Assembly (NCBI RefSeq): GCF_010092445.1
Contig: NZ_CP048031.1
Span: forward strand, 4,154,001-4,218,000
Source: Shewanella sp. Arc9-LZ
Lineage (GTDB): Bacteria > Pseudomonadota > Gammaproteobacteria > Enterobacterales > Shewanellaceae
Reading direction: 5' to 3'
DNA length: 64,000 nucleotides
In this document: positions 22,253-30,988 of the stretch, piece after piece
Numbering within the stretch: position 1 is the first letter of the stretch
How the letters are laid out: the number at the start of each line of letters is the position of its first letter
Program-made: the position numbers and the translations under genes
The notes under the pieces: model-generated
Seen by the model: the letters and a program-made list of their open reading frames with translations, nothing else
What the model was told of the DNA's origin: nothing
Database searches by the model: none

Positions 22253-22405
22253 ATGAATAAAATAACCGTAACACGTAGCATTATATCGATAAATGTCATG
22301 GTCAATAATGTCATTGCACAATGCCGCCAAAACATTTTTTTCTTAGCACATCTCGGTTGCAGTCAGTGGGATGAAGTTGAAACTCGCTCAGGTAAACATA
22401 GATAA
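22253..22405 (+). CDS. Small 50-residue ORF of unknown function
   Basis: An ATG at 22253 follows TAGGAG with 6 bases of spacing, a good ribosome site, and the frame runs to TAA at 22403-22405. The peptide begins MNKITVTRSIISINVMVNNV, is hydrophobic in the first half and charged at the end (EVETRSGKHR). I do not recognise it. It ends 19 bp before the HTH gene and lies just downstream of the sigma-54-like promoter, so it may be a leader peptide or a small partner protein. Coding status rests only on the start signal. Confidence 0.4.
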   Translation: MNKITVTRSIISINVMVNNVIAQCRQNIFFLAHLGCSQWDEVETRSGKHR

Positions 22406-22424
22406 ATCGGAAGGAAATTATTTG

Positions 22425-22676
22425 ATGAATATGTCAAATGCAAGACAGTATCCAATCGACTTACAAAGACAAGTGATTAATGAGGTTAAAAACCATAATC
22501 GATTATTATCCGACGTAGCAAAACAATATGGCGTGTCGGCTAAAACGGTTTATCAATGGGTGAGAAGTAACGATAGTCGCCAAACTGAAAGCAAGGGCGC
22601 GATCGTATCAGAAATAGCCTATTTACAACAAAAGATTGCCCAGTTAAGTCAACAATTACAAACAATGGCAAGTTAG
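22425..22676 (+). CDS. Small HTH protein, IS3-OrfA/transposase_8-like, stand-alone
   Basis: 83 residues from ATG 22425, preceded by GAAGGAA; an upstream in-frame start at 22371 lacks a ribosome site. Residues about 8-45 (YPIDLQRQVINEVKNHNR ... VSAKTVYQWVR) form the helix-turn-helix seen in IS3-type OrfA proteins and similar regulators. Residues about 57-80 look like a short coiled coil (leucine/isoleucine at heptad spacing), suggesting a dimer. There is no OrfB, DDE domain or terminal inverted repeat nearby, so this is not an intact insertion sequence. Its stop lies 7 bp before a tandem array of structured repeats, so a role in binding or controlling that array is possible but unproven. Confidence 0.7.
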   Translation: MNMSNARQYPIDLQRQVINEVKNHNRLLSDVAKQYGVSAKTVYQWVRSNDSRQTESKGAIVSEIAYLQQKIAQLSQQLQTMAS

Positions 22677-22683
22677 TAACATT

Positions 22684-23627
22684 AACCGTTTTGGCAAGGA
22701 TGTTTGATCGTATTAACAACTCGTCCCCCAGCAAGTTGATAACACAGCAACAAACATTCTAATAAAAAATAAGCGCAAAATATCTTGCATCCTTGCCGCT
22801 TTATCGCTCTACCGTTAGCCGTTAAGGAAGACAGCTAACATAACAGTTCAGGCGTTATTGGGTCCCCAGACTCTATAATCCAATAACGTCATTTTTATTA
22901 AGGTGTTTTACGGATCTAAATATCAAAACCGTTTTGGCAAGGATGTTTGACCGTGTTAACAACTCGTCCCCCAGCAAGTTGATAACGCACAGCAACAAAC
23001 ATTCTAATAAAAATAAGCGCAAACTATCTTGCATCCTTGCCGCTTTATTGCTCTACCGTTAGCCGTTAAGGAAGGCAGCTAACATAACAGTTCAGGCGTT
23101 ATTGGGTCCCCAGACTCTATTAATCTAATAACGTCATTTTTATTAAGGTGTTTTACGGAACTAAATATCAAAACCGTTTTGGCAAGGATGTTTGACCGTG
23201 TTAACAACTCGTCCCCCAGCAAGTTGATAACGCACAGCAACAAACATTCTAATAAAAATAAGCGCAAACTATCTTGCATCCTTGCCGCTTTATTGCTCTA
23301 CCGTTAGCCGTCAAGAAGACAGCTAACACAACAGTTCAGGCGTTATTGGGTCCCCAGACTCTATAATCCAATAACGTCATTTTTATTAAGGTGTTTTACG
23401 GATCTAAATATCAAAACCGTTTTGGCAAGGATGTTTGACCATGTTAACAACGCGTCCCCAAGCAAGTTGATAACGTACAGCAATAAACATTCTAATAATA
23501 AGCGCAAAATATCTTGCATCCTTGCCGCTTTATCGCTCTACCGTTAGTAGTCAAGAAGACAGCTAACATAACAGTTCAGGCGTTATTGGGTCCCCAGACT
23601 CTATAATCCAATAACGTCATTTTTATT
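22684..23627 (+). repeat. Tandem array, 3.9 copies of a ~244-bp structured unit
   Basis: Units start at 22684, 22927, 23172 and 23415 (spacing 243, 245, 243), each opening AACCGTTTTGGCAAGGATG. The fourth stops at 23627, lacking the last ~32 bases. Each unit holds nested or adjacent inverted repeats. In copy 1 these are GGCAAGGATG (22693-22702) with CATCCTTGCC (22788-22797), GTTAGC (22814-22819) with GCTAAC (22834-22839), and CGTTATTGG (22853-22861) with CCAATAACG (22880-22888). Differences between copies keep pairing as plus-strand RNA: copy 2 changes CCAATAACG to CTAATAACG and copy 4 changes GTTAGC to GTTAGT, both giving G-U pairs. No unit has a conserved ORF with a ribosome site. It could be a repeated small-RNA gene, an RNA sponge, or a protein-binding repeat. 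Confidence 0.85.
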
Positions 23628-23642
23628 CCAGCCTCTGGCTGA

Positions 23643-23722
23643 CAAGCTCAAAACAATAATAATCACGAGCTTGATAACACTCTGGAGCATCAATGGGTAC
23701 AGGTTGATAGCATTGGAGTGTT
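23643..23722 (+). other. Further inverted repeats downstream of the array
   Basis: CAAGCTC (23643-23649) pairs with GAGCTTG (23667-23673). AACACTC (23676-23682) pairs with GAGTGTT (23716-23722), enclosing a smaller ATCAA/TTGAT stem. This lies between the last repeat and the terminator at 23765 and looks like the structured 3' part of one transcript. Confidence 0.4.
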
Positions 23723-23764
23723 GGATACCCTAGTGGCATAAATATAACCACAGACAATGCAAAC

Positions 23765-23800
23765 AAAAGCCCCAACGCAAAGGATGCAATGGGGCTTTTT
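23765..23800 (+). terminator. Strong terminator closing the repeat-array locus
   Basis: AAAAGCCCCA (23765-23774) and TGGGGCTTTT (23790-23799), a 10-bp stem with a 15-base loop and a T-run. It points away from the HTH gene and array and faces the convergent signalling gene ending at 23851. It suggests a defined plus-strand transcript through the array. The A-run could also serve the minus-strand gene. Confidence 0.85.
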
Positions 23801-23850
23801 CATTTCTATTAACTCAAAAATAGCTTAAGCTTAACTGAATAAGCCACCGC

Positions 23851-26340
23851 TTATTCATCGACGGAATTTACACCTTTAACACATTTATTGCTCTGCGATA
23901 TGAAGGCTTCAAAATCAGTGCTATTGAGTGGGCGACTAAACAAATAACCTTGACCCATAAAACATCCTAATTCAACTAATGCGTGGCTTTGCGCTTCAGT
24001 TTCAACACCTTCGGCAATTAGCACTAACCCCATCGACTTACCCAACGAAATAATCGTCTTCACAATTTCATAATCATGTTTATTGTTGAGCATATCTTTC
24101 ACAAACGACATATCAATTTTCATTACATCAACATTAAACTTTTTCAAATAGGCCAAACTGGAATAACCAGTACCAAAATCGTCAATAGCAATCTTAATCC
24201 CTAATGATATTAACTCACTCAACTTGTTTTGCATGTCCGCTGCATCAATCATCAATGCAGTTTCGGTAATTTCCAATTCAAGTAAATGTGCCGGTAAATT
24301 ATGCTCCAATAGTGCTTTCTTGATCATATCGGCTAAGTCGGGATCAGCAAACTGTGCCGCGGCCACATTTACCGAAATAGGAATCGTATAGCCCATTTCT
24401 AACCAACGTTTAGCTTCAGCACAGGCCTTATTAAGCACTTGTTTACCTAGCATAATAATTAAACCGGACTCTTCCGCTAATGGAATAAACTCTGCGGGAG
24501 AGATAAGATCACCCTCATCATTGGCCAGTCTAACGAGAGCCTCAGCACCAATAATAATGTTTGTCTGTAAATCAATTTTAGGTTGATAATGCACAAAAAG
24601 TTCATCATTAATTAATGCTTTTCTTAAACGAGTCTCTAAATGATGGCGCTCCATAAGCGAACTTTCTAAATCATGCGAGAAAAAGCAGAAGCGATTTCGG
24701 CCTTCCTGTTTGGCACGGTACATTGCCACGTCCGCATGCCTCATTAATTCTTCGGCATCTAAAGCATCATTTGGGAACACACTAACACCAATACTTATCG
24801 ACACATTAAACTTCTGATTATCAAGAATAAAAGGTTCATGCATCGCTTCAACTAATGTAGATGCTAATTGCGAAGAGGCCTCAACAGAGCGAGTCTCGCT
24901 CATTAAAATCACAAATTCGTCACCACCTAATCTCGCTAATGTATACGATGCAGGTATTAACGAGCGTATTCGTCTTGCCATCATACAAATGAGCTCATCA
25001 CCATATTGGTGGCCTAAGGAATCATTAAGATATTTAAAATGATCAATATCGATTAATAGTGCAGCTGCTTTGGTGCCATAAGATCTTGCTGTAGAACACG
25101 CTACGCTCAGTCTGTCCTGGAGTAATATCCTGTTTGGTAAATCAGTTAACTGATCATGGTTGGCTAAATGGCTCATTTTCATCGCCATCGCCATCGCTTC
25201 ACTCACATCATGAAACACCATAATGGCGCCAATCATTTCACCATTTTCATTACGGATTGGCGCGGCTGAATCCTCCACATAAAAAACATGTCCTCCACGT
25301 GACGTAAGTAGGCTGTTTAGCGCCATTGCCACAATGCGCTGCTCGCGAAGAGCTAAATATAACGGGTTCAATAATGGCTGCTGAGTATCAGAATCTTTCA
25401 AATGCATCACATTTTCAATTTTTTGATGTAATGCCTCTTTTAACCGCCAACCCGTCATGCGCTCCGCAATTGGGTTCATAAAAGTAATAAGCCCTCTTGT
25501 GTCAGTCGCAATAACAGCATCACCAATAGAATTGAGTGTTACTCGAAGACGCTCCTTTTCAGAGTACAGCGCTTGCTTAGCATGCTTTACTTCAGAGACG
25601 TCAACAACAGTAACCAAGTAGCCATCGACTCCAGCACTTGATTTCATTTTGGACTGAAAGACTTCATAAAAGCTCATACCGTCACGGTTAGGGACTGTGA
25701 CAATGTACTTTAATGCATCTGAGGTAATATGACGGTGATGATTTAAAATTGCATTACTGAGCGCTTCAGGAAAAATAGTCGATATATGCTTGTTTTTAAC
25801 ATCACCGACCAAGCTATCAAACCACAAACCAGTGTTGTCATTACTAAATAAATTCTGACCTAAATCATCCCAATAGGTAATAAGCATTGGGACTTGATTA
25901 ACTAATTGTTGTAGCTCTTCTTTAGCTTTAATAATTAATTGGTTTTGCTGCCTAAATTTAAGTTGTGTATGGACTCGTAAACAACAAATAGAAGCGTTAA
26001 AAGGTTTAGTAATAAAATCGACCCCACCACTTTCTAGCGCCAACCTTTCAAATTCAGGCTCGGTGTGGCCGGTAATAAAAATAATTGGAATATCGCTAAA
26101 TAATGGATTAGCTTTGAGTGCACGACACACTTCCCATCCATCCATGTCAGGCATCTCAATATCGAGTAAAATGACATCAGGCTTAATTTTATCTACTAAC
26201 GCGAGTGCATTAGTGCCAGACTCTGAAAAAAAGATATTACCAAGAGGCGACAAAATATCTTCCAGCATAAATATATTTTGAATATTATCGTCAATAATCA
26301 GAATTTTATAAACAGTATTGGATAAACCCGATAACAACAT
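23851..26340 (-). CDS. Response regulator with PAS-PAS-GGDEF-EAL domains
   Basis: 829 residues. An N-terminal receiver domain (about 10-130) has the acidic pair LIIDDN, phospho-Asp in PDVILLDIEMPDMDGWEV and Lys in FITKPF. Two PAS domains follow (about 145-265 and 270-390). The GGDEF domain (about 395-555) has an intact ARLGGDEF motif but no RxxD inhibitory site before it. The EAL domain (about 570-820) keeps GAEALVRL, ELEITET, IDDFGTGYSSL, KIDMSF and AEGVETEAQ, so phosphodiesterase activity is likely. It is probably a phosphorylation-tuned enzyme of cyclic-di-GMP turnover; which activity wins cannot be read. GGGAG precedes ATG 26340. A divergent Hpt gene lies 419 bp away; no cognate kinase is adjacent. 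Confidence 0.93.
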   Translation of the reverse strand: MLLSGLSNTVYKILIIDDNIQNIFMLEDILSPLGNIFFSESGTNALALVDKIKPDVILLDIEMPDMDGWEVCRALKANPLFSDIPIIFITGHTEPEFERLALESGGVDFITKPFNASICCLRVHTQLKFRQQNQLIIKAKEELQQLVNQVPMLITYWDDLGQNLFSNDNTGLWFDSLVGDVKNKHISTIFPEALSNAILNHHRHITSDALKYIVTVPNRDGMSFYEVFQSKMKSSAGVDGYLVTVVDVSEVKHAKQALYSEKERLRVTLNSIGDAVIATDTRGLITFMNPIAERMTGWRLKEALHQKIENVMHLKDSDTQQPLLNPLYLALREQRIVAMALNSLLTSRGGHVFYVEDSAAPIRNENGEMIGAIMVFHDVSEAMAMAMKMSHLANHDQLTDLPNRILLQDRLSVACSTARSYGTKAAALLIDIDHFKYLNDSLGHQYGDELICMMARRIRSLIPASYTLARLGGDEFVILMSETRSVEASSQLASTLVEAMHEPFILDNQKFNVSISIGVSVFPNDALDAEELMRHADVAMYRAKQEGRNRFCFFSHDLESSLMERHHLETRLRKALINDELFVHYQPKIDLQTNIIIGAEALVRLANDEGDLISPAEFIPLAEESGLIIMLGKQVLNKACAEAKRWLEMGYTIPISVNVAAAQFADPDLADMIKKALLEHNLPAHLLELEITETALMIDAADMQNKLSELISLGIKIAIDDFGTGYSSLAYLKKFNVDVMKIDMSFVKDMLNNKHDYEIVKTIISLGKSMGLVLIAEGVETEAQSHALVELGCFMGQGYLFSRPLNSTDFEAFISQSNKCVKGVNSVDE

Positions 26341-26759
26341 AGAAAAATAACTCCCTTATTTTCAGCTAGATAACATCCATTTAATCTTAAGGTTATCTGT
26401 AACCAACATACATTTATAATAGCTTAATTTTTTTACGTCTATCAATAATAGGCAGCAACGTAACCCACTACCTTAATTTAATGAAAACAACACCTACATA
26501 ATAAGTACATTATGTTAACTTAGTCGATACCAAATGTGCTTGATCATAAAAGATATGAATACGCGAAAACGACATAAACACAAAAATGGTGCACAGTTTC
26601 GTTAAGTAATATATTTGCACAGCATGTATCCAACGTGCATCTTAATATCTGCCTACATACTAGCGCGACCATATTCAGATAGACAATTGAGTTATCGTTA
26701 TTGAGAGGCTGTTGAAACACTCATAGGCAATACAGGTAGACTAATTAGATGAGTTTGAA
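26341..26759. other. 419-bp divergent spacer between signalling genes
   Basis: AT-rich and without an ORF that has a ribosome site. It must hold divergent promoters for the REC-GGDEF-EAL gene and the Hpt gene. No clear operator or repeat was recognised. Confidence 0.5.
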
Positions 26760-27410
26760 ATGAACATGAGTAATACTGAACGACGTATCACGCTATTTTG
26801 CGCAGAACATCAGCTTGAATATCATCAGGCTGTTAATCGTTTTAGCGGCAATAAAGCCACCTATTTTAAGTCTGTTCAGCTGTTGATTAATGACTTAACC
26901 TTGTATATCCAACAAACCATGGCTTCACCGAACATTCCGGCAGACTTTGCACCTATGCTGCATACACTAAAAAGTTCTGCTGCTACTTTAGGTTTCACCG
27001 AATTAGCCTGCTACGCACGAAACCATGAAATTAAACTAGCACACTACTCTCCTACTGAATTTAGCCAGTTTCATAAGATATTATTGGCGAAATTAACCAC
27101 GAATAAAGATCTAGCGATAATGCTAGCCTCCTTGCTAGAAATGGAATTACAAGCATCAAATAGCCAAGAGAACAAGCCGATATTAGCAGTGAACAGCGAA
27201 TTTATTATGATATATGACACGCTAATGGAAGAAGTTAATCACTATAATATGAATGCCATTAATACATTTGCCAAAATAGCCAACACACTTAACCTCATTG
27301 CACCACAACATATTGAATTATTAACACAATCAATTAACCAATTAAAGTTTCAACAAGCAGAAAATATATTAGCTGAGATATATCCCCGCATATTGAATAT
27401 TCAACAGTGA
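26760..27410 (+). CDS. Hpt-domain (histidine phosphotransfer) protein
   Basis: 216 residues. Residues about 55-95 contain MLHTLKSSAATLGFTELA, the Hpt motif HxLKxxAxxxG, with His about residue 63 as the predicted phosphate acceptor. The second half (about 110-216) is helical with no recognised domain. Hpt proteins pass phosphate between a hybrid kinase and a response regulator, so the receiver-GGDEF-EAL protein encoded divergently is an obvious candidate partner. The ribosome site is weak, and ATG 26760 or 26766 are both possible. Confidence 0.75.
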   Translation: MNMSNTERRITLFCAEHQLEYHQAVNRFSGNKATYFKSVQLLINDLTLYIQQTMASPNIPADFAPMLHTLKSSAATLGFTELACYARNHEIKLAHYSPTEFSQFHKILLAKLTTNKDLAIMLASLLEMELQASNSQENKPILAVNSEFIMIYDTLMEEVNHYNMNAINTFAKIANTLNLIAPQHIELLTQSINQLKFQQAENILAEIYPRILNIQQ

Positions 27411-27637
27411 CACAGACTCATCAGACAAATCTTAATGCATTGAAATTAATAAACAAATAAAATATAATCTTGCTTTCCCTATTGCTCACTATAAATAAAT
27501 TAATGTCATCACTCATACCTTAGTACTAACGCTATTGATTGATATTATTAAAAAATCTTTTGTTTGCAAAAATTTAACATCAAAAAAAAATACATTCGCT
27601 ACACTTAACCTTATTCACTCCTTATTGAAGTATCTTT

Positions 27638-28633
27638 ATGATCAAAGTGTTGAACATGTTTATCTTAACTTTCATATTAATCGGCATTGTCAGTTGTGAC
27701 CTTGGTACAAGCAAATCACTTACCGCTTCCGCCCTAAAAGACCCCATTAAAATTGCGGTATCTGGCACACCTCTTTCTGCACCTTTTTTTATTGCACAAC
27801 AACAAGGTTACTTTAGAGCGAATGGGCTTAATGTTGAGCTAGTGAGATTCGACAGCGGAGTGAAATGTTTTGACGCCCTTAAGAATAAACAAGTTGACCT
27901 CGCCACGGCCTCAGAAACTGTGGTCATGTTTAATAGCTTTAAACAAACAAACTTTTCTGTATTAGCCAGTTTTGTCGAATCAGATAATGATCTCAAATTA
28001 CTGAGTTTAACACCGCAAAAATATCAACAACTGGATAATTTAGCCCACGCACGCATAGGGATAGTAAAAAGCAGTGCCAGTGAGTTTTTCTTCGATAGTT
28101 TATTGATTATGTATAACAAAACTCAGCAGCCAATCGAGCGAGTATATTTACCTGCGGAGCAGCTTATTCCAGCGTTATTAAATAATGAGGTTGATATTAT
28201 TTCAGCTTGGGAGCCCTTAAGTTATTTGTTAACACAACAAGTCCCCTCAAATACCAACGTCATCAGCAGTCGCGGCCTATACCACTTATCGTTCAACTTA
28301 ATCGAGCTTAAAGAGACAAGGCTATCAACTACAGAAAAGTTAGCGCTACTCAAATCAATTAACGACGCAACCGATTATATTCATACACACCCAGATCTTG
28401 CTCAGACGAAAATTAGCCGTGTATTAGATATCGATCAATCCCAACTTAGTTATTCCTGGAATGACTATACTTTTCGGTTATCACTCAGTAATGCACTCTT
28501 TTCTAACATCCAAACTCAAAGCCAATGGGCAATTGATAATAAATTAGTCTCTGAAGAGAATAGTGTTGATTTTAGGCAGATTCTTGACCGAAAATTGTTT
28601 GAAAAGTTCACCAGTTTAGAGGCAGGATGGTAA
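27638..28633 (+). CDS. Solute-binding lipoprotein, NMT1/SsuA-like
   Basis: 331 residues. A lipoprotein signal ends in the lipobox GIVSC (Cys about residue 20). The mature protein resembles ABC-type binding proteins of the NMT1/SsuA/ThiY group: IKIAVSGTPLSAPFFIAQQQ, GYFRANGLNVELVRFDSG and the later DIISAWEP segment. No ABC permease or ATPase is adjacent. Instead a membrane diguanylate cyclase begins 3 bp after the stop, so this is probably a ligand sensor rather than an importer component. The ligand cannot be read from sequence. Confidence 0.85.
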   Translation: MIKVLNMFILTFILIGIVSCDLGTSKSLTASALKDPIKIAVSGTPLSAPFFIAQQQGYFRANGLNVELVRFDSGVKCFDALKNKQVDLATASETVVMFNSFKQTNFSVLASFVESDNDLKLLSLTPQKYQQLDNLAHARIGIVKSSASEFFFDSLLIMYNKTQQPIERVYLPAEQLIPALLNNEVDIISAWEPLSYLLTQQVPSNTNVISSRGLYHLSFNLIELKETRLSTTEKLALLKSINDATDYIHTHPDLAQTKISRVLDIDQSQLSYSWNDYTFRLSLSNALFSNIQTQSQWAIDNKLVSEENSVDFRQILDRKLFEKFTSLEAGW

Positions 28634-28636
28634 TTT

Positions 28637-29965
28637 ATGATGTTATCTAAACGTCTAAAACTGACCGCAACACTCTGTTCGCTGCTTACATTGATTGTCG
28701 GCTTGTCACTGATACAAGTCCACTATTATCAACAACAAATATACCGTCAACTCAATTACTCAATGAAGTTACAAATCAACATTGATAGTTTGCGTAGTCA
28801 ACTGTGGCTTTACCAAGAGTATACAGATGACCAAGGGTTATCAGAGTTAAATATACGCCAAGCTGAACTGGCCAAAAACCTCTCAGAAGACATTCAATGG
28901 GGTACGCAACAAAAACTCATTATTGGAAACCTGAATAGACTGAATACCAATATTAGAGCACTCATTAATACTCAAAATAGCTTTCATAGTAAACAAGTCG
29001 ATGTGTCATCCACCCTCACAGCAGAACGGTTATTTAAAGCAAAATACAGCATGGTTATTGAAGAGATGACTGAAGAAATGTTTAATCTTCATCAATTATC
29101 GATTAAACAAGCGAGCCAAAAACAACAAACGTTATTATTCCTTGTCGGAATGGTGCTATTGATATTAGCGATTCTGGTCACCGTATGGTCATTTATGACA
29201 CTCATTCGATTTAAGAAAGGGTTAGCCTCACTCAACCAAGGGATGGAAGCACTTGCGGCTGGAGACCTAAAGAGTCAAATTAATTTCAGTGATACCGATG
29301 AGTTATCTGCACTCGCCCATAACTTCAATAGAATGAAGCTTTCACTTGCTCAAATCACCATTAAAAAGGATGAATTAAAGCAAGAAGTAGACAGCCAAAC
29401 CCGTAAATTAATTGAACAACAAGACCAACTCATTTTCTTAGCTGAACATGATGAACTAACCGGTATTTATAACCGTCGCGCATTCATAAAAAAAATTGAT
29501 ACTGCTATAGCAAGGGATTTACGCGGAGAAAATCAAGCGGCACTATTATTTATTGACCTTAATAAATTTAAAAATATTAACGACACCCTGGGCCATAGTA
29601 TTGGTGATGAAGTGATCATGACCATTGCAAAACGTTTGGTTAATAGTCTACGCGCTACCGATATAGTGGGCAGACTCGGCGGCGATGAATTTATCGTTTG
29701 GCTTGATATGCTCCCAGAACCAATCGATATAGAACATAAAATAAACCAGCTATTAACCAATATTAAGCAACCGATCATTATTGGGAAGCATACTTTAGAA
29801 GTTGGCGCCAGTATCGGAATTAGTATACTGCCAGAACATGGTTTAAATAGCCGAGAACTCATCACTGCAGCCGATACTGCTATGTACCAGGCTAAAGCAG
29901 ACCATAGCATTGAGTATTGTTTCTATACAGGTAGCTATGGGATATCAACTTTGGCAATCTCATAG
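28637..29965 (+). CDS. Membrane diguanylate cyclase with HAMP domain
   Basis: 442 residues. A first membrane helix (about 7-27), a helical periplasmic region (about 28-165), a second helix (about 168-190), a HAMP domain (about 190-245), a short coil and a GGDEF domain (about 270-435) follow in order. The active motif GRLGGDEF is intact, and an inhibitory I-site RATD lies five residues before it, so product feedback is likely. It starts 3 bp after the binding lipoprotein gene. Its last 31 bp overlap the convergent gene ending at 29935. Confidence 0.93.
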   Translation: MMLSKRLKLTATLCSLLTLIVGLSLIQVHYYQQQIYRQLNYSMKLQINIDSLRSQLWLYQEYTDDQGLSELNIRQAELAKNLSEDIQWGTQQKLIIGNLNRLNTNIRALINTQNSFHSKQVDVSSTLTAERLFKAKYSMVIEEMTEEMFNLHQLSIKQASQKQQTLLFLVGMVLLILAILVTVWSFMTLIRFKKGLASLNQGMEALAAGDLKSQINFSDTDELSALAHNFNRMKLSLAQITIKKDELKQEVDSQTRKLIEQQDQLIFLAEHDELTGIYNRRAFIKKIDTAIARDLRGENQAALLFIDLNKFKNINDTLGHSIGDEVIMTIAKRLVNSLRATDIVGRLGGDEFIVWLDMLPEPIDIEHKINQLLTNIKQPIIIGKHTLEVGASIGISILPEHGLNSRELITAADTAMYQAKADHSIEYCFYTGSYGISTLAIS

Positions 29966-30501
29966 GTTTGAGTGTTCCAGTCAAAATAATATTCAACGCC
30001 TTGCCATTCATAAACGGTACCGTTCGCGCGCTGAATCACTTTGGCATTTTCAGGTAAACGACTTAACCCAGAAGCATATTGAACTTGGGTAGTCGTTCGC
30101 TGCGGCGCAGATATCACTGCAGGTTCAACCACTTGATAGCTTTGGCGAGGTGCAACATTAACCGTTCGATAAGGGTAAAAATTATCGTTGCTACGACGAT
30201 ATTCGTCTATACCCCAGCGATTGTCATATCGATTGTCATATCGACTGCCATAGCCATTATATCGACTAAGCCCAATCGTCGGCCCCCAAACACTATTCCA
30301 ACCAAATCCCCAGCGCCATGGGTCACGATAATGCGAAGAATGACGTCGACCTTGATGTTGATAACCTACCGAATGTGACACTCTATCGCCTAGAGCAATA
30401 TCCAATGGCACTTTCGCCTGCACAGACAGAGTCAAGCTGCATAGTAAACAAACTCCACTCCCAAAAGACCATAGCAACACAGGGAATCTATTAATCGGCA
30501 T
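29935..30501 (-). CDS. Secreted protein of unknown function
   Basis: 188 residues with a signal peptide (about 1-29, ending VQAK). The middle (about 45-110) is rich in Tyr, Arg, Asn, Gly and Trp with near-repeats such as YDNRYDNRW. The C-terminal 50 residues (LPENAKVIQRANGTVYEWQG then VEYYFDW) resemble a small domain found at the end of various proteobacterial envelope proteins; I do not assign a function. It overlaps the diguanylate cyclase gene tail to tail by 31 bp. Start ATG 30501 has an AGGTGATG-like site. Confidence 0.7.
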   Translation of the reverse strand: MPINRFPVLLWSFGSGVCLLCSLTLSVQAKVPLDIALGDRVSHSVGYQHQGRRHSSHYRDPWRWGFGWNSVWGPTIGLSRYNGYGSRYDNRYDNRWGIDEYRRSNDNFYPYRTVNVAPRQSYQVVEPAVISAPQRTTTQVQYASGLSRLPENAKVIQRANGTVYEWQGVEYYFDWNTQTYEIAKVDIP

Positions 30502-30988
30502 ACATCACCTCCAGCACATTATCGACATCCACCAGTTTACGCTAAGCCGAGTTAAAGTCGATATCCGTAATGGTTCTGAAATGATAGGTCTACTCAATTA
30601 TTATTCACACCTATAACCATCATTCACTCCAATAGCATAATCAAACGACTTAGAGAATTTCATTCACTCGATAAACTCTCAATTGATGCCTCCTCAATTG
30701 ATGTGATTATATTATTGGTATTAACGCTTATAGCCTTTCAAAATGATTAGTTAATAATCAATAACAGTTAATGGTGTGGCACAATAGCCTTAGATAGCTG
30801 ACTACCTGATGAACTGATTAAATGACATTCAGATATTTACTCTCAAACGAAAAGAACTAATATCCAATCTAACCAGTATTGAACCCCGCAGAGCAATACC
30901 AATTTATATGGATTGGTATTAACCCTATATTAGAAAAATGCTATAGTGCGCGCCATATTGGTTTGGATTTCATTTACAGGCGGTAAAC
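30502..30988. other. 487-bp spacer before ubiD with ATACCAAT hairpin
   Basis: Divergent gap with no ORF. ATACCAAT (30896-30903) and ATTGGTAT (30912-30919) form a perfect 8-bp inverted repeat of the same ATACCAAT type seen at 1471 and 20058. It lies about 70 bp before the ubiD start, in the likely promoter region. The rest is AT-rich and shows nothing else clear. Confidence 0.45.

Noticed and set aside
22425..22676. Intact IS3-family insertion sequence
   Set aside because: Only the OrfA-like HTH part exists; no OrfB or DDE domain and no terminal inverted repeats were seen around it.
22540..23279. Minus-strand ORFs of 64-66 codons inside the repeat array
   Set aside because: They have no ribosome sites, are not in the same frame in each copy, and end at different places; they are by-products of the repeat.
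22684..23627. Integron attC sites or a CRISPR array
   Set aside because: The units are 243-245 bp and nearly identical throughout, with no variable spacers. The attC core pattern (RYYYAAC and GTTRRRY boxes flanking gene cassettes) is not present, and there is no integrase or cas gene.
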